From assembly GCF_029784135.1 (NCBI RefSeq), contig NC_073744.1, positions 35,664,061-35,728,060 on the forward strand: a stretch of DNA of 64,000 nt, read 5' to 3'. Both the position numbers and the translations under genes were made by a program. The notes under the pieces were generated by a model, which worked only from the letters and a program-made list of their open reading frames with translations, made no database searches and was not told the DNA's origin. Origin of the DNA: Toxorhynchites rutilus septentrionalis (lineage: Eukaryota > Arthropoda > Insecta > Diptera > Culicidae). Numbering within the stretch: position 1 is the first letter of the stretch; the number at the start of each line of letters is the position of its first letter. Below, one piece after another: positions 50,684-61,830 of the stretch.

Positions 50684-51077
50684 CTATCTCACGTCACTCG
50701 CCGCGTGGAATAAGGGGGCAGGCCTTCTAGAGTTTTGTTCCATCGATGTTAAAAGCATGGTTTGGTTGGGCCCTTCACCAGTCGCTTCTTTCTCGCGCTT
50801 ATCATGGGTGAGCTTCACCTGAAGGTCTGACAGCTTGAAATTTGTCCGAGACTGCAAAATGCCAATAAAAATGGATTAATTACTAAGAGTTCTTCTACTT
50901 GTGCTTAACTACTTTTCGACAGCTTACTTTTTGCCATTCATGGATCGACCGCATTGGAGGACCGAGACTATTCAAGCCGGTGGGCAGATCCCTCCAAATT
51001 ATCGCATAACGCTCCTTGATTAGGCGTGAGGCTTTACAAAACTTAATCCACCTTGCCACCGCAGGATGTGCTTCCAT
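50684..51077 (-). pseudogene. Myb/SANT-like DNA-binding protein, two-exon fragment
   Basis: Exon 51077-50928 starts MEAHPAVARWIKFCKAS and has the motif LNSLGPPMRSIHEWQK, a signature of the Myb/SANT-like (PF13873-type) domain. The donor GTAAGC and acceptor TTTTGCAG leave a 76-base intron. Exon 50851-50684 continues in phase 0 with LQVKLTHDKREKEATGEGPN, fitting the ATGGGPN part of the same domain, and ends at TAG 50684-50686. Such genes are common beside transposons and in expanded insect families. The usual VW after EWKK is replaced, so it may be decaying. Assignment is from motif memory. Confidence 0.6.
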
Positions 51078-51414
51078 CCGGGCCACAAGAAGTTCAAACT
51101 ACTTGCAGTTAGTCACATGCACTCTGGAATTTGAAAATAAATTGAATTTATTAATACATACCGTACCAGAACTATCTATTCTCTACGAACGATGCTCACT
51201 GCATACTGTGGGGATACAGTGAGAGTTCATTTTTGTTCATTCAAGTGAGGTTTCGCACATATATGCCTTGAAGAATATCGTGACCTAAATGACAATTGTC
51301 ATCACATCTCATACGCTACGCAGAATCAGGCCGAGTGATTGTATCGGCTTTTCGATTCGATTTATATAATAGGGGCCAGGGGCCAGGAGCCAACATGCAA
51401 AATAGCAATTTGTT

Positions 51415-51580
51415 TTTTTTTCAAACGGCCACCATTTTCTCAAAAAAAAATTTCTAACTTGTACGAAGTTCATACGATAGCGTATGATGCATCTTTACTG
51501 ATTTAGAATCTGTTCGATTTCTTTTTTTGTTCAGGATAATCAGAAGGGTTGGAATCTCGTACGCTATGGCACAACTTTTT
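51415..51580. repeat. dispersed repeat fragment, also at 62,995-63,180
   Basis: Both share 'ttcaaacggc', 'catctttactgatt' and AGAAGGGTTGGAATC with similar order and spacing. Nature unknown. In the first copy it abuts the 3' end of the LINE. Confidence 0.65.
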
Positions 51581-51599
51581 TTAACTTTTTTAGCGCTTT

Positions 51600-52942
51600 T
51601 GCTTAACTTTTTTTTTTAAATTTTTTTTATTTTTAATTTCGTTGGGAACAGATTGCACATAAAATTATCACATAAATATCGGACGTAAAAATTAAACACA
51701 TATAAATCCTTTTGCGAAACATAACTTAACGAGGAACTTGCTGTTCGCTTCTTGGACAAGATGGCAAGGATGTCCTTGACCCATGGCTCCAGCCCAGTGG
51801 AGAGGAAGCCGTGCCGTTGAAAGACGCCGAAGTGTTCTTATTCCCCTTCATCGTGGAGGCGAAGGAACAAGGATCTTCTTGTCTGATCCATTGTTCAGAC
51901 GCTAGATCTTAAAAAATAGTTCGGCATCTTTTAGGTAGCAGACAAGCGCTGCTACTCTTGCTGGATCGTCCCTCAAGATGTCTATTACACTCCTGCTGAT
52001 TCCATGAAGGTTTCGCAGATCATCAAATTTCGGGCAACCACACAAGAAGTGCTCGACGGAGTTGTGGATTTGGCAGAGGTCGCAGAGTAGATGGAAGGGT
52101 CCTCTATTGATTCCGTGTGAGACCGAGCAGTGACCGGTGGACAGTCTGGACAGGATTCGTTGTTCTCTCATTCCTTTAACATCGTCAAACCTGGCAAACG
52201 TGCCCTTGACTTTTCTGAGGAACTGCCCCCTCTCTGCGAACCACCTTTCGTTCCAACAGGTGCGGAAAGAGTTGATGATCCACAACTTCACATCGTCAAG
52301 CGGCACATCCCGAGTGAAGAACGGTCTGGTGTGACCGAATCCGGCAAACCGGTCGGCCGCTTCATTCCCTGCGATGCCGTTGTGTCCGGGGACCCACATG
52401 AGCACAGTGTCGGGCAATATGTACTTCCTGATGGCCTGTGCCCATGGATTTTTGGACCTGGTCGCACCGATGGCATCAATGGCGCTTGCCGAATCGGAGA
52501 CGACCAACAACGGCTTGGAAGATGAAGTTGTAGTTGCCTCGAAGATGCCGGCCACTTCAGCCGAGAAGACCTGGCAGATGTCCGCGAGTTTCTTGCTGGA
52601 AATCAGACTATTATTATTATCGCTTACCCCAAATCCAACTCCCGATGGTCCTTTTGAGCCGTCCGAGTATCTGATCTCGTGAAGACGGTATTTTTCTGCT
52701 ATGATGGCCTTGAAATATTCTAGCAGACCGATCAAGCTCGCCCCGGCTTGAAAGTTGTCCCTAATACCGTTCTTGAATTGCTTGACAATTGCCAAATATC
52801 TCTCAATTCGAAAGTAATGGAGGCAATTGGATAGGTTGAAACTTTTCGGCCTGAAAACTGCCCAAAACTCATATTTACTTACATTTTGTTGTCCTTGAGC
52901 AAGCATCATTGAAACTCCGTTCTGGGTGCATGTTTTGGCCAC
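51600..52942 (-). mobile_element. 5'-truncated LINE with RNase H domain (I-clade-like group)
   Basis: Minus-strand frame 52942-51902 encodes the C-terminal end of a non-LTR retrotransposon ORF2. RNase H marks are present: IRYSDGSKG (first Asp), VFSAEVAGI (Glu), VVSDSASA (Asp), WVPGHNGIAGNEAAD (final Asp). They are followed by a CX2CX5HX4C-like knuckle in CDLCQIHNSVEHFLC. Reverse transcriptase and endonuclease are missing. An A-rich tail lies at about 51,600-51,640 (T-rich on the plus strand). RNase H occurs in I, LOA, Outcast and related clades; which one is unclear. Confidence 0.88.
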
Positions 52943-53650
52943 TAGATTCTGCTTCAGCTGCTAATTTGATTGCTAGTACGGAAACATCGGAAAACTTCTC
53001 TCAAACGGATTCTCCGGAATGTTTCATTCATGAAAATGTTTGAAGGCGTCGGTGTTACTATCCATTTCCACCGATTTAGTGATTTTTGTATCTGACCAAG
53101 AACTACCCTCTGGTCACGTTAGGAAGAAGGAAGGAAAAGAAGTCGCAAGTAAACCTATCCAGAAATTCAAAGACTGTTTGATGGTTTGTGTTTTTTGTTG
53201 GTCATTATTCGCGTTATGTGGCATCAGATTCTGTACAGCCAACTCATCCACTTAGTTCGACACAGAATGCCAATGAACAGCGTCTCGCTTCTAGCGGATT
53301 TTTTTGGGTTTTCTTCAGGTTCTATTTGCGAAAACCCATTATTTCTCGATTGGGTGGAACTCTGACGTATTGGTAGAGTTCTTAAGCATCATCTATACGT
53401 CGTTGGAACAAAGGTCATACCACTCCGTGACCTTCGTTTCGCAATTTTCGAAACAGACAAAGAGGGTTGGGTTCCGCATGGAGACACTAGTCACATGCGG
53501 CTTCCAATCGAGACTTCCCACTGGAAGAGGATAGCCTTCCACACAATTTTCTGTGAAAACAAAACCAAACAAAACCGTTTTGCTACTTGGATGTTTTCGG
53601 AATGCTTCAGCGAGACATGACTGCACACAACACCCGATTATTTTTATTGT
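52943..53650. other. unassigned sequence before the zinc-finger gene
   Basis: Open frames on both strands (53,393-53,626 minus; 53,040-53,534 plus) without a recognised domain. May contain decayed repeat, but no partner copy was seen in the window. Confidence 0.35.
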
Positions 53651-54118
53651 ATGGGTATATTTTTTATTTGAATAAATTCAATTGATTTAAAAACAATAAT
53701 CGTGTAATTGAACGAAAATTATAGCTATAAGTTTGCTGTTCTTTCTTCGTGTTTTCCAACAGTGTAGTTTGCTTTTCTCCCTTTCATTTTTGTTTGTTTG
53801 CTTGTTTAACTCTCGCTTTCATTGTCAAAATATGTTGTGTTAATTAGTAGCTTGTTCTTTTCTCTCTTGTCTTAATTTCATTCCCCCCACTTCACACAGA
53901 TTGGCGACTGACTTCGATTAATATAATAAAAACTTGCATTTTTCACACAGGATGCCTTCCAACTACAGAACTACAATTGTTTTTTTGTTTCTTTTTCATT
54001 TGAATTTTGCCCGTTTCCAAACAGCAGCCGATTGTGTGTGTATGTGTGTGATTAGACCACAACACATGTTACTTTTTTGTGCTTTTGTTTGCCAATCATT
54101 TTTCGAGACCAACCGGGG

Positions 54119-54144
54119 AGTGTGTGTGTGTGTGTGTGTGTGTG
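54119..54144. repeat. (GT)n microsatellite
   Basis: Uninterrupted dinucleotide run of about 13 units. Confidence 0.95.
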
Positions 54145-56815
54145 ATTCTAGTGTTTCCTGTGGAACAACGAAAACGCAAAAGACTACACATTAATATAGC
54201 AATCCAATCCGGTTATTTTCATTTCCATCTCCGCTGCAGAGCTAAGGTACGCGCAATCTGTTCCTCCCATCCGCTCCACGCAAAAATGGATGTGTGTGTG
54301 TGGGTTTTCATTTTCCATTTTGTTCGCTTAGAGAGATAGTAATTCGTTTGTTTTGTTTTGTTTATACACATGAATTGGTTTTTTTTTCACTTTCTTTTTC
54401 TTTAGCAAATATAGCTTACTAGAGTTGTGTTTTACCCTTTTGCGTTTAAATGTAATAAGGTTATAAATTGAAAGTCACATTATATCTCGTTTCATTTTCT
54501 CTTTCTTTCGTCTTGGTGATAATATATCAATATAATTGGAATAAAATCCACATCCAGAAATTTAAAGCTATAATTAAAATCAATCAAGAGAAAACGTGTT
54601 CTTGCGTCGATTTTTGTTGGATTTGTTATTCACACTCTTTTTTTTTGCCGGAAAGGTGTCACCGCAGCGGAAAAAAGCATATGTATTTTGATTTACTTAT
54701 GTTATTAACGTGTATATAAGAGTGCATGGATGACTCTTTTTTCCACTAAACAGCACAAAATCAAGAATTGCAACTATACAAGAATGTTAAAAAATCAACT
54801 CTTCTAGAAAAGAAAAAAAAATATATAAAGAACCTGAGGTGCCACCAACTACTAAAAGCTAAAAAAGTACGAACAGGATATACATTTTCAATCGCTTCAT
54901 TTTTCTTTCAAACAGGATCTCCAATGATCTAAACGAGGGGTGTAGGAAAACAACGAACAAAATAATAGTGGAACAGATTAAAACAAAAACATCACGCGTA
55001 GCTATCTTTTTTTTTCTTTCTCTCTAAGGTTTTCACGAATTCTAGTAGTATAGCTCACATTTAATAAACGGTTTGCATTGTTAAACACTTAAAACATGTT
55101 TCTACCTTCCGCCCGTATTTTAATGTGTGAAAAGGATACATGTTACACTCGCAGTAGTTGTTTCTCTTCGACCTATTGTTCTTTCTTTAATTTAAATAAT
55201 ATATTTATATCTGTACAAAGCGCTTCATCTACACCTCCTCTCAGGTCCTCTCGCAGGAGTGCGCGAAATAAGAGCTGCAATATGTTGAACGAACGAGGAG
55301 CAGTGATGGAGTTTGCGATGGGGTGAAGGGTATTTTTGAACCCACGATTGTTACGTAAACGGTTTTAGAAAACGAAAATGTGGACAGTACAGATCGGATT
55401 CTCTCTCACTCTCTCGAGCCGGGGAGCGGACAGAATGGTAAAAATTGGGAGGAGCAGCACGAAAGAATAACACTAATGCGGGTAAAACTTATTATGATTG
55501 CACTGAAATTTCATTTTTGCTTTCTTCGACCGCACCTCCTTCCCCCTTCTCTGAATGAACTCAAAATTTGTAAAATCAAGACCAAGTGACTTAGGCTGTG
55601 TGTATGTGTATTCTAACCATTTTAGCAAACAATTCGATTGAAATCATTGTTTGTGTGCGTGTGTTCGTGGTAACAAACGAATGTAAATGCCGAAACCAAT
55701 TTGTTTGCATTAAACGACGGACTAGAAAAAGTTGCATTTTTTGTAGCATTATTTTGTCTATTCTGCTTCAACCGGCAATAGAAGAGATACGAAGGCCAGT
55801 CTGTATTGTACACTTCTCTGTTTTGAAGATGAGTTATGAAAATGGCAAACTTGTATCGATTTTCCTCTAATATGAAGCGGAAGGTTTCACACGACATATA
55901 AAGTCTGTTTCCTTCTTCTACTATCAATATAAAGAAGGAAATAGTGATTGCATCGTATCTATTTCGAATCTATCTTTTCTTTGGTTTGGATAAACACAAT
56001 CCAAACTCTGCGCCCTACCAAGACTTTATATAGAAAATATTCTGAAAAAAACTGCGGTTACACACTATTTTTATACTTCCTTAAGGTTCATAAAATTCCA
56101 TTCCGTGTAGCATACTTAAAAAATTAAATTAATTTCAAGAAAAAAATATCATTTCTCATACCTAGTTTCTTTCATCCTCTTTTTACAACTGAACTTACTT
56201 TTCATCGCATCAGAAGTTTTCGTGTGTGTATGTTTCTTTATTCTTTCTCTCATTTGTTTTTCTTTTTTTGCATGATTTTCTTCATTTTGTTACTAAAATA
56301 TACTTTTTTGTTTGCGTCCTACGTCCAGAAACACAAGTGATTCCTTCCTTACTAGTTTAGGTTTAGTTTTATGCTCTCGCTGTTCCTTCCGGCTGGACTG
56401 ATTTTACTCACTTATTATTTGCCTGCGTTCTACCTATACTTATCATTTTAACGACCATGCATAATGTTCCCTTCCTACTGCAAAAAAAAACCTTAACCCG
56501 CTAGAGCCACATTAGTACAACTCAATACTCACTAAAAAAAGTTCCACTCGCTTCTCTTTCTGCGCTCACTTTTATTCTATAATTAGCAATAGGTAGTAAT
56601 AGCGTGCTGTGCCTTGTTTGAATTTTGTTTCTTACGTTTTCATCCATCATCCTAAACGTTTGAACTCTCAGAGACGAGACGAGGTGTTATGCAATAGATT
56701 TCTGTTTACAAAATAGGAGAGAATACAAAGAAACACTGTCACTACTAGTTTACCTCCAATAAGCAGTCCACGCACACGCACACAGATTAAAGCAGGAACA
56801 CATGGCTAAGCGTCT

Positions 56816-56841
56816 GCACACACACACACACACACACACAC
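56816..56841. repeat. (CA)n microsatellite
   Basis: Uninterrupted dinucleotide run of about 13 units. Confidence 0.95.
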
Positions 56842-57321
56842 GAACATTCATTTGACCACTTCCCTAACAGGTTTGCAATCAATCAACAAAATCCCTATTT
56901 ATGTGGGTGGGTGGGTGTGTGTGTGTGGGTTTGCTCTGCTGCATGTGTTTCGTCGTGTTTGTGTGAGGTGGTTTCTATTGTTTCCATCAACATCTCGAAA
57001 TTATATTTCCAGCTTTATTCCCCTTTCACTTCACTAAATTTATGAAAAGTAATAATAATTACTAGCTTTAATTTTTTTGTTTGTTTCGTTCCTCTCTCTC
57101 TTTCGTTCGCGTGGTTGTTCTCTAATTATCCATTATTGTAATAATATGTATAAGGATTCTGTTCTTAAACGCTTGCTTGTTTTGCTTGCTCTGTGTGGTT
57201 TTCTCTGTTGTGTTTTACCATATCTGCATTCTTGTGTTTTTTTCTCTTTTATTATTTATATTTCATTAAGATTAAATTGAATTATATATGTATATTAATA
57301 GATATTAGATGGCACGAGTGT

Positions 57322-57719
57322 TCAAATTTTTTGAATTTTCTCTCCAACCACGACCGGATTATTACGTCTAATTTCCGCAGCGCCGAGCTCCCGATAGTCG
57401 AACGAGCAATCGTGCTTATCGCTGTATCGATGTATCGCGCAGAAGAGACCACCACATCGGCACTCGAAGCCTGGAGGAAGAAGAACACAACAAGAGTTCA
57501 AGTTCGATGAGGCACAACGCGTTGAAGCAAATCAACAAAATAAGAGTACATTTAAACACAACACAATCATAACCTACCTGTCAGTCCAACTTTTTTGCGG
57601 CAGGTTACGCATCGGTTCTTCTTCTTCTTGCTATCTTTATCGCCATCCTTGTCGTCGCTGCCATCGGCGGCTATCGCGGGGTTAGTGCTGGAGGAGCCAC
57701 TGCTATCATCGTCGATTTT
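57322..57719 (-). CDS. A20/AN1 zinc-finger protein (ZFAND5/6-like), last two coding exons
   Basis: Exon 57719-57578 (acceptor TTGCTTGCAG, donor GTAGGT) encodes a serine/aspartate-rich linker and [18 protein letters not shown]. Exon 57470-57322 (acceptor CTTCCTCCAG) continues [20 protein letters not shown], then [13 protein letters not shown] and TGA. Phase 1 joins match. The AN1 cysteines and histidines are all present (CX2CX10CXCX4CX2HX5HXC). ZFAND5/6 proteins bind ubiquitin through an N-terminal A20 finger and act in proteasome and stress pathways; that finger would be in upstream exons at higher coordinates, not seen before 64,000. Confidence 0.93.
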
Positions 57720-58636
57720 CTGCAAGCAAAAATTGTCGTCATGAGTTTATTATTCATCCAAGTAATGGACTGAGAGTCAAATTAGAATTCCTTTCTATTA
57801 TGAGAAACATACAACACCCCACTTTTTTCACGGTTTTCTACACCTCAGTTTCCTGATACTGCTCTGTATAAACCATAGATCATTGCATAATTTGAAACAA
57901 ACATAAACTTGCGCTTGAGTAAACTTAATTGATTATCATTTTTATAAAAAACTTTTTCACAGGTTTACGAGAAAGAATCCCAAAACGGCGAAGTCAACCG
58001 TTATTCAAAATTTCGTTGTATTCGGAGACGAGTTCTAACAGCGTTTTAAATTTTTCCTTATGTTCCAAATTTTGAATTTCTTACGCGGATTTATAGATTT
58101 ACATCCCATATTCTCACAGCAGATTCCTGATTTCAGATTCCAGATACTAATTTCAGACCTGCTTTTCAAAGTCCAAATGCAGACTCAGTATTTTGAATAT
58201 AGAATATAGAAGATTCACCGAGACAGATCGATAAAATTGATTTCAGGTTTTGATTACAACTTACTGATTCGAATTTGTTACAGACTCCAGCAAATGGAAA
58301 GACTTATTTGATAGTATGTCTGTATTCTTCGGAGGTTGGAACAATACTTAATACTGAAAATTATGCTGTCAACCAGCTTGATTATCCATGGGCTTCTAGG
58401 ATGATCGTCTAATGTGGTTTCTATGGAACATCTACCCCTTAAAAGAGATCGTACGGTGCAAGCCATGCTGGAAGCCTTCGGTTACGAACGGGTTGATTGA
58501 AGCACTATGGTTCAATGACTTCAACAACGGCTTCAGGGACTGGAACCTCTTCTTGATCCAATGTTGGTTCGGTAGGAGGTAGTACTTCAGGTGGTTGTTG
58601 ACCTGAGGGTGGCATCTCGGGCAGTACTTCGGGTGG
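57720..58636 (-). other. intron of the AN1 gene with small ATCTGAA satellite patch
   Basis: At about 58,115-58,205 words such as 'gatttcagattcc' repeat, the reverse complement of the 7.5-11.2 kb satellite. Otherwise no feature. Confidence 0.5.
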
Positions 58637-58639
58637 TTG

Positions 58640-58870
58640 TTAAGCTTTTTCCAAATCAGGATCGGCAGTTTCATTGGGGCATGGGGTACACAAATCTTGC
58701 ATACCAAATTCCTCAAGCAGCATAGTCCATGGCAAACTTGTCTCAGTAGCATCACTAGTGGATTCCAGATGACGCTGTCGTAGCTGATTCGTCTGAGAAC
58801 GGATAAGACGACCGGATTCCAGGAGGACAGCATACATGACGGAACCTTTCTTCTCGATCACCTTGCCAGG
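58640..58870 (-). pseudogene. gypsy integrase C-terminal tail in shifted frame
   Basis: After the frameshift the tail reads GKVIEKKGSVMYAVLLESGR and goes on to LRQRHLES, ending at a stop at 58,640. This is the normal C-terminal end of many gypsy integrases (a GPY/F-like region), so only about one base separates it from the main frame. Confidence 0.75.
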
Positions 58871-60844
58871 AGGACTGCGATGATGCCAGGATTGCGATGA
58901 TGAACCTCTGCATACACCAAATCATTAGTGCAGAACCCTCTCTTGACGGTGCCATGGTGTCGATTGAACTGGTTATTTTGCTTACTGTTTACAGCTGGTG
59001 TCGGTGTCTTCCGGGGTTTGAGCAGATCCAGAGTAGTAGTGATGGGTCTACCAAGGAAAAGCTCTGCAGGAGACTTATGATCAGGAGCACTTCGATTGGG
59101 CGTGGATCGATAAACGGAAAGGAAAGTTTGAAGATGTCGGAAAGTTGCTGGATGATTTCCTCCGTCTCGTAACTTCTTGAGTCCTCTCTTGAGTGTGTCC
59201 ACAAAGCGCTCAGCCTGTCCATTAGACTGTGGATGGTAGAACGCAATCGTTAAGTGGGTGATTCCAGCTTCTTCACAGAATTGCTTGAATCTGGCGCTAA
59301 CAAATTGCGATCCATTATCCGAGACGAGAGTTTTGGGATTGCCGCATCTTGCAAATATCTCGTCTAGTATCTCCAGTGTCTTTGTTGTACTTGTGCTTCG
59401 AGTGCGATAGATTTCTGGCCATTTTGAATATGCGTCGATTACCAGAAAGTAGTAGTATCCATTGATTGGGCCAGCATAATCAATATGGACTCGTTCCCAC
59501 GGCTTCGATGGAATGGGCCACGACTCCAGGTCCGTCTTGCGTGGTGACTTAGCAGCTTCAGCACAGGATCTACAGCAGCGGACGTAGTCTTCGACGACAT
59601 CATCGATGTTGGGCCAGTACACGAAACTCCTCACTAGGGATTTCATCCGCTCCATTCCTGGATGGCCTCGATGCAGTTGGTGGAGAATGCGTTTGCGAAA
59701 ACGGTCTGGCACAACGACTCTATCGCCGAACATGATGCAACCTTGAACGATCTGCAGACTGTCTCGGCGAGTGAAGAATTGTTGAACAACTGGATCATCA
59801 ATTTCCTTGGAATACTTGGGCCATCCTTCATTGATATGGAACACCACCGATTGGAGAACAGGATCTCTTGACGTTTCAGCAGCGATAATTTCAGACGTCA
59901 CGGGAAGACTAGATGTAGAATCACTGAGAACGGCGTTGATATCGGCTTCCATTTGTACAGAAGCAATGACATATTCTTCATCGGCTGTTGCATGGCATTT
60001 CATCAGTCTTGAAAGGAGGTCCGCGTGTCCAAATTCTTCAGTGCGCACGAACTGGATGTCGAAATCGTACAGCATCAGCGTAAGCGCCCAGCGTTGAAGT
60101 CGGTTGGCCGTGTATACCGGAATTCCTTTTTTGCTTCCGAACACCTTGAGAAGTGGTTGGTGATCAGTCTGCAAGGTACATTTCCGGCCGAACAACATCT
60201 TATGAAATCGTGTCACAGCAAAAATCAGCGCCAAAGCTTCTTTCTCGATCTGGCCGTAATTTTTCTCTGCAGGAGTCAGTGATCTTGAAATGTGCGAAAT
60301 TGCCTTCACTGATCCATCCGGGAAGCGATGCATAATAACAGCGCCCAAGCCGTCTTTGGATGCATCACCTGCTACGATGATTTCCTTGTTCGGGTCGAAG
60401 TGCGTCAGCAACAAGTCGGAAGTGAGAAGCGTTTTGAACTTGTCGAATGACTTCTGGCAGCTTGCAGTCCATTCCCAATTGACGTTTTGTTTCAGCAAGT
60501 AGTCCATGGGTGCTCTCAGCTCCTTCATCTGCTTGACGAAACGCCCATAATAATTGATAGCTCCAAGATACGATCGAAGCTGTGATACGTTCATTGGAGC
60601 TGGCATCTGCGAAATTGCGGTAGTCTTCGGTTTCACTCCAGGAATACCAGCGACCATGCCGATATCGATATCGATTATCGATAATCCTTTGGAACGCACC
60701 AGGAGCGGACTTGATTCCAGGCGGCAGACGGTTGTATTTGAACAGTCCACGATGAGTGTTGATCGTTAGATACTTCTGAGATTCCTCCTCAACCTCGACT
60801 TGCAGGTACGCATCAGATAGATCGAGTTGGGAGAAATACCGCAA
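58858..60844 (-). pseudogene. gypsy reverse transcriptase remnant, RNase H and integrase
   Basis: RT resumes at FSQLDLSDAYLQVEV and LPPGIKSAPGAFQRIID, then a frame change in a short ATCGAT repeat (about 60,660-60,685) leads to MVAGIPGVKPKTTAI. The segment with the YxDD active site and most of the palm and thumb is gone. RNase H (VAGDASKDGLGAV, YGQIEKEALA, LQTDHQPL) looks whole. Integrase has the HHCC zinc site (HRGHPGMERM, CCRSC) and a DD35E core: WERVHIDYAG, SDNGSQF, NGQAERF. The frame shifts near 58,870. Confidence 0.9.
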
Positions 60845-60853
60845 CCAACCAGA

Positions 60854-61830
60854 TCAGCAAAAAACATCATCTGGATGCGGAAGCGGATGGGCATCGTAAA
60901 CGTTGTCTGACTTCCGGACCACGACTATCGAGGTTGCCCAGTCGGAAAACTTCACTGGTGAGATTATTCCCTTGTCTTGAAGACGTTGAAGTTCGGCATC
61001 CACCTTTGGAAGGGCAGCGTATGCAACTGGTCTCTTTGGACAGTACACTGGACGGACGTCGGGCTTCAGGTAGAGTTTAACCTTCGCTTTGGTGCACCGG
61101 CCTAGTGTACTCTGGAACACTTCAGAAAACTTCGCACGCAGCTTTTGCTCAGTGTCTTCCGGTCTATGATGGATAGCATTAACCAGCGATCTGAATGGAA
61201 TTGACCACAGATCGAATAGGTCGATTGTTTCAATTCCGAGGACATCCAAGTCGGAGCTTGATGACACGTAGACAATGCCTGCTTTCGTCACGCTTTGGAT
61301 GGTTAATTCAGCAAGGAACTCACCAGTCATGTCGATCTTATTTCCGGAAGCGCTGATGGCGGTGATTTCGGTTTCGCTGATGGCTGGTTTTCCGATCGCC
61401 TTCCAGGTTTGCGTAGAAATGATCGTGATATCGGAAACGCAATCCAACTGGAGAACAGAATCGTTGCCATTGATTCCGACGGTAACGTATTTCCTCTTCC
61501 CTTGGAGATCGATGCGTTTCACCGAAATTCCTTTGGACTTCACATATTCCTTGGACTTCGGTTTTTCGAATTTCTTTGCAGACTTCGGTTTTGATTCCAC
61601 GGATGAGCAGTAACCTTCTTTATGCCCCTTCCATTTGCACTTGCTACAGCTGTGGTCTTGATAGGGGCATTCCTTCACAAAGTGTAAATCACCGCAGAAC
61701 CAGCACGGGAATTTCGGTTGCTTCTTCTTAGCAGGCTTGGTAGAAACGGCGTTGACGACGGATTTTTCCGGAACGGGCTTCTCTACCATCTTGGTGTCCG
61801 GGGCTGGTTGCCATTGGGAATCATGTTATA
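60854..61830 (-). pseudogene. gypsy gag C-terminus, protease and start of reverse transcriptase
   Basis: Two zinc knuckles: CWFCGDLHFVKEC (CX2CX3HX4C) and CSKCKWKGHKEGYC (CX2CX4HX4C). The protease site reads LQLDCVSDITII, where a D-S/T-G triad is expected, so two key positions are changed. RT starts with the KVDAELQRLQDKGIISPV region and WATSIVVVRKSD. A TGA at 60854-60856 ends the frame just before the FSQLDLSDAY motif; small compensating indels lie around it. Confidence 0.85.

Larger units (their letters stand above)
53663..57321 (-). other. probable long 3' UTR of the AN1 zinc-finger gene
   Basis: From the stop codon at 57322 down to AATAAA on the minus strand (53663-53668) the sequence is free of recognisable transposons, unlike the rest of the window, and is A-rich on the coding strand. 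(GT)n at 54119-54144 and (CA)n at 56816-56841 are inside it. No good coding frame on either strand. Extent is inferred from repeat absence and the poly(A) signal; it could end sooner. Confidence 0.5.
58637..61830 (-). mobile_element. Ty3/gypsy LTR retrotransposon, decayed, no LTRs seen
   Basis: Gene order on the minus strand is gag zinc knuckles, protease, reverse transcriptase, RNase H, integrase: the Ty3/gypsy order. Most of gag is missing at the high-coordinate side and no long terminal repeats were found at either side, so it is a partial copy. No envelope-like frame. It lies in the intron of the AN1 gene, same orientation. Its parts are described in the next entries. Confidence 0.92.

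Noticed and set aside
52130..52682. Plus-strand frames of 65-131 codons
   Set aside because: Antisense to the RNase H domain of the LINE.
53934..57280. Open frames in the T-rich stretch
   Set aside because: Low-complexity, Phe/Cys/Val-rich translations of T-rich and GT-rich DNA on the strand opposite to the zinc-finger gene.
58897..60769. Many plus-strand frames
   Set aside because: They are antisense to the gypsy pol genes, which have unmistakable motifs on the minus strand.
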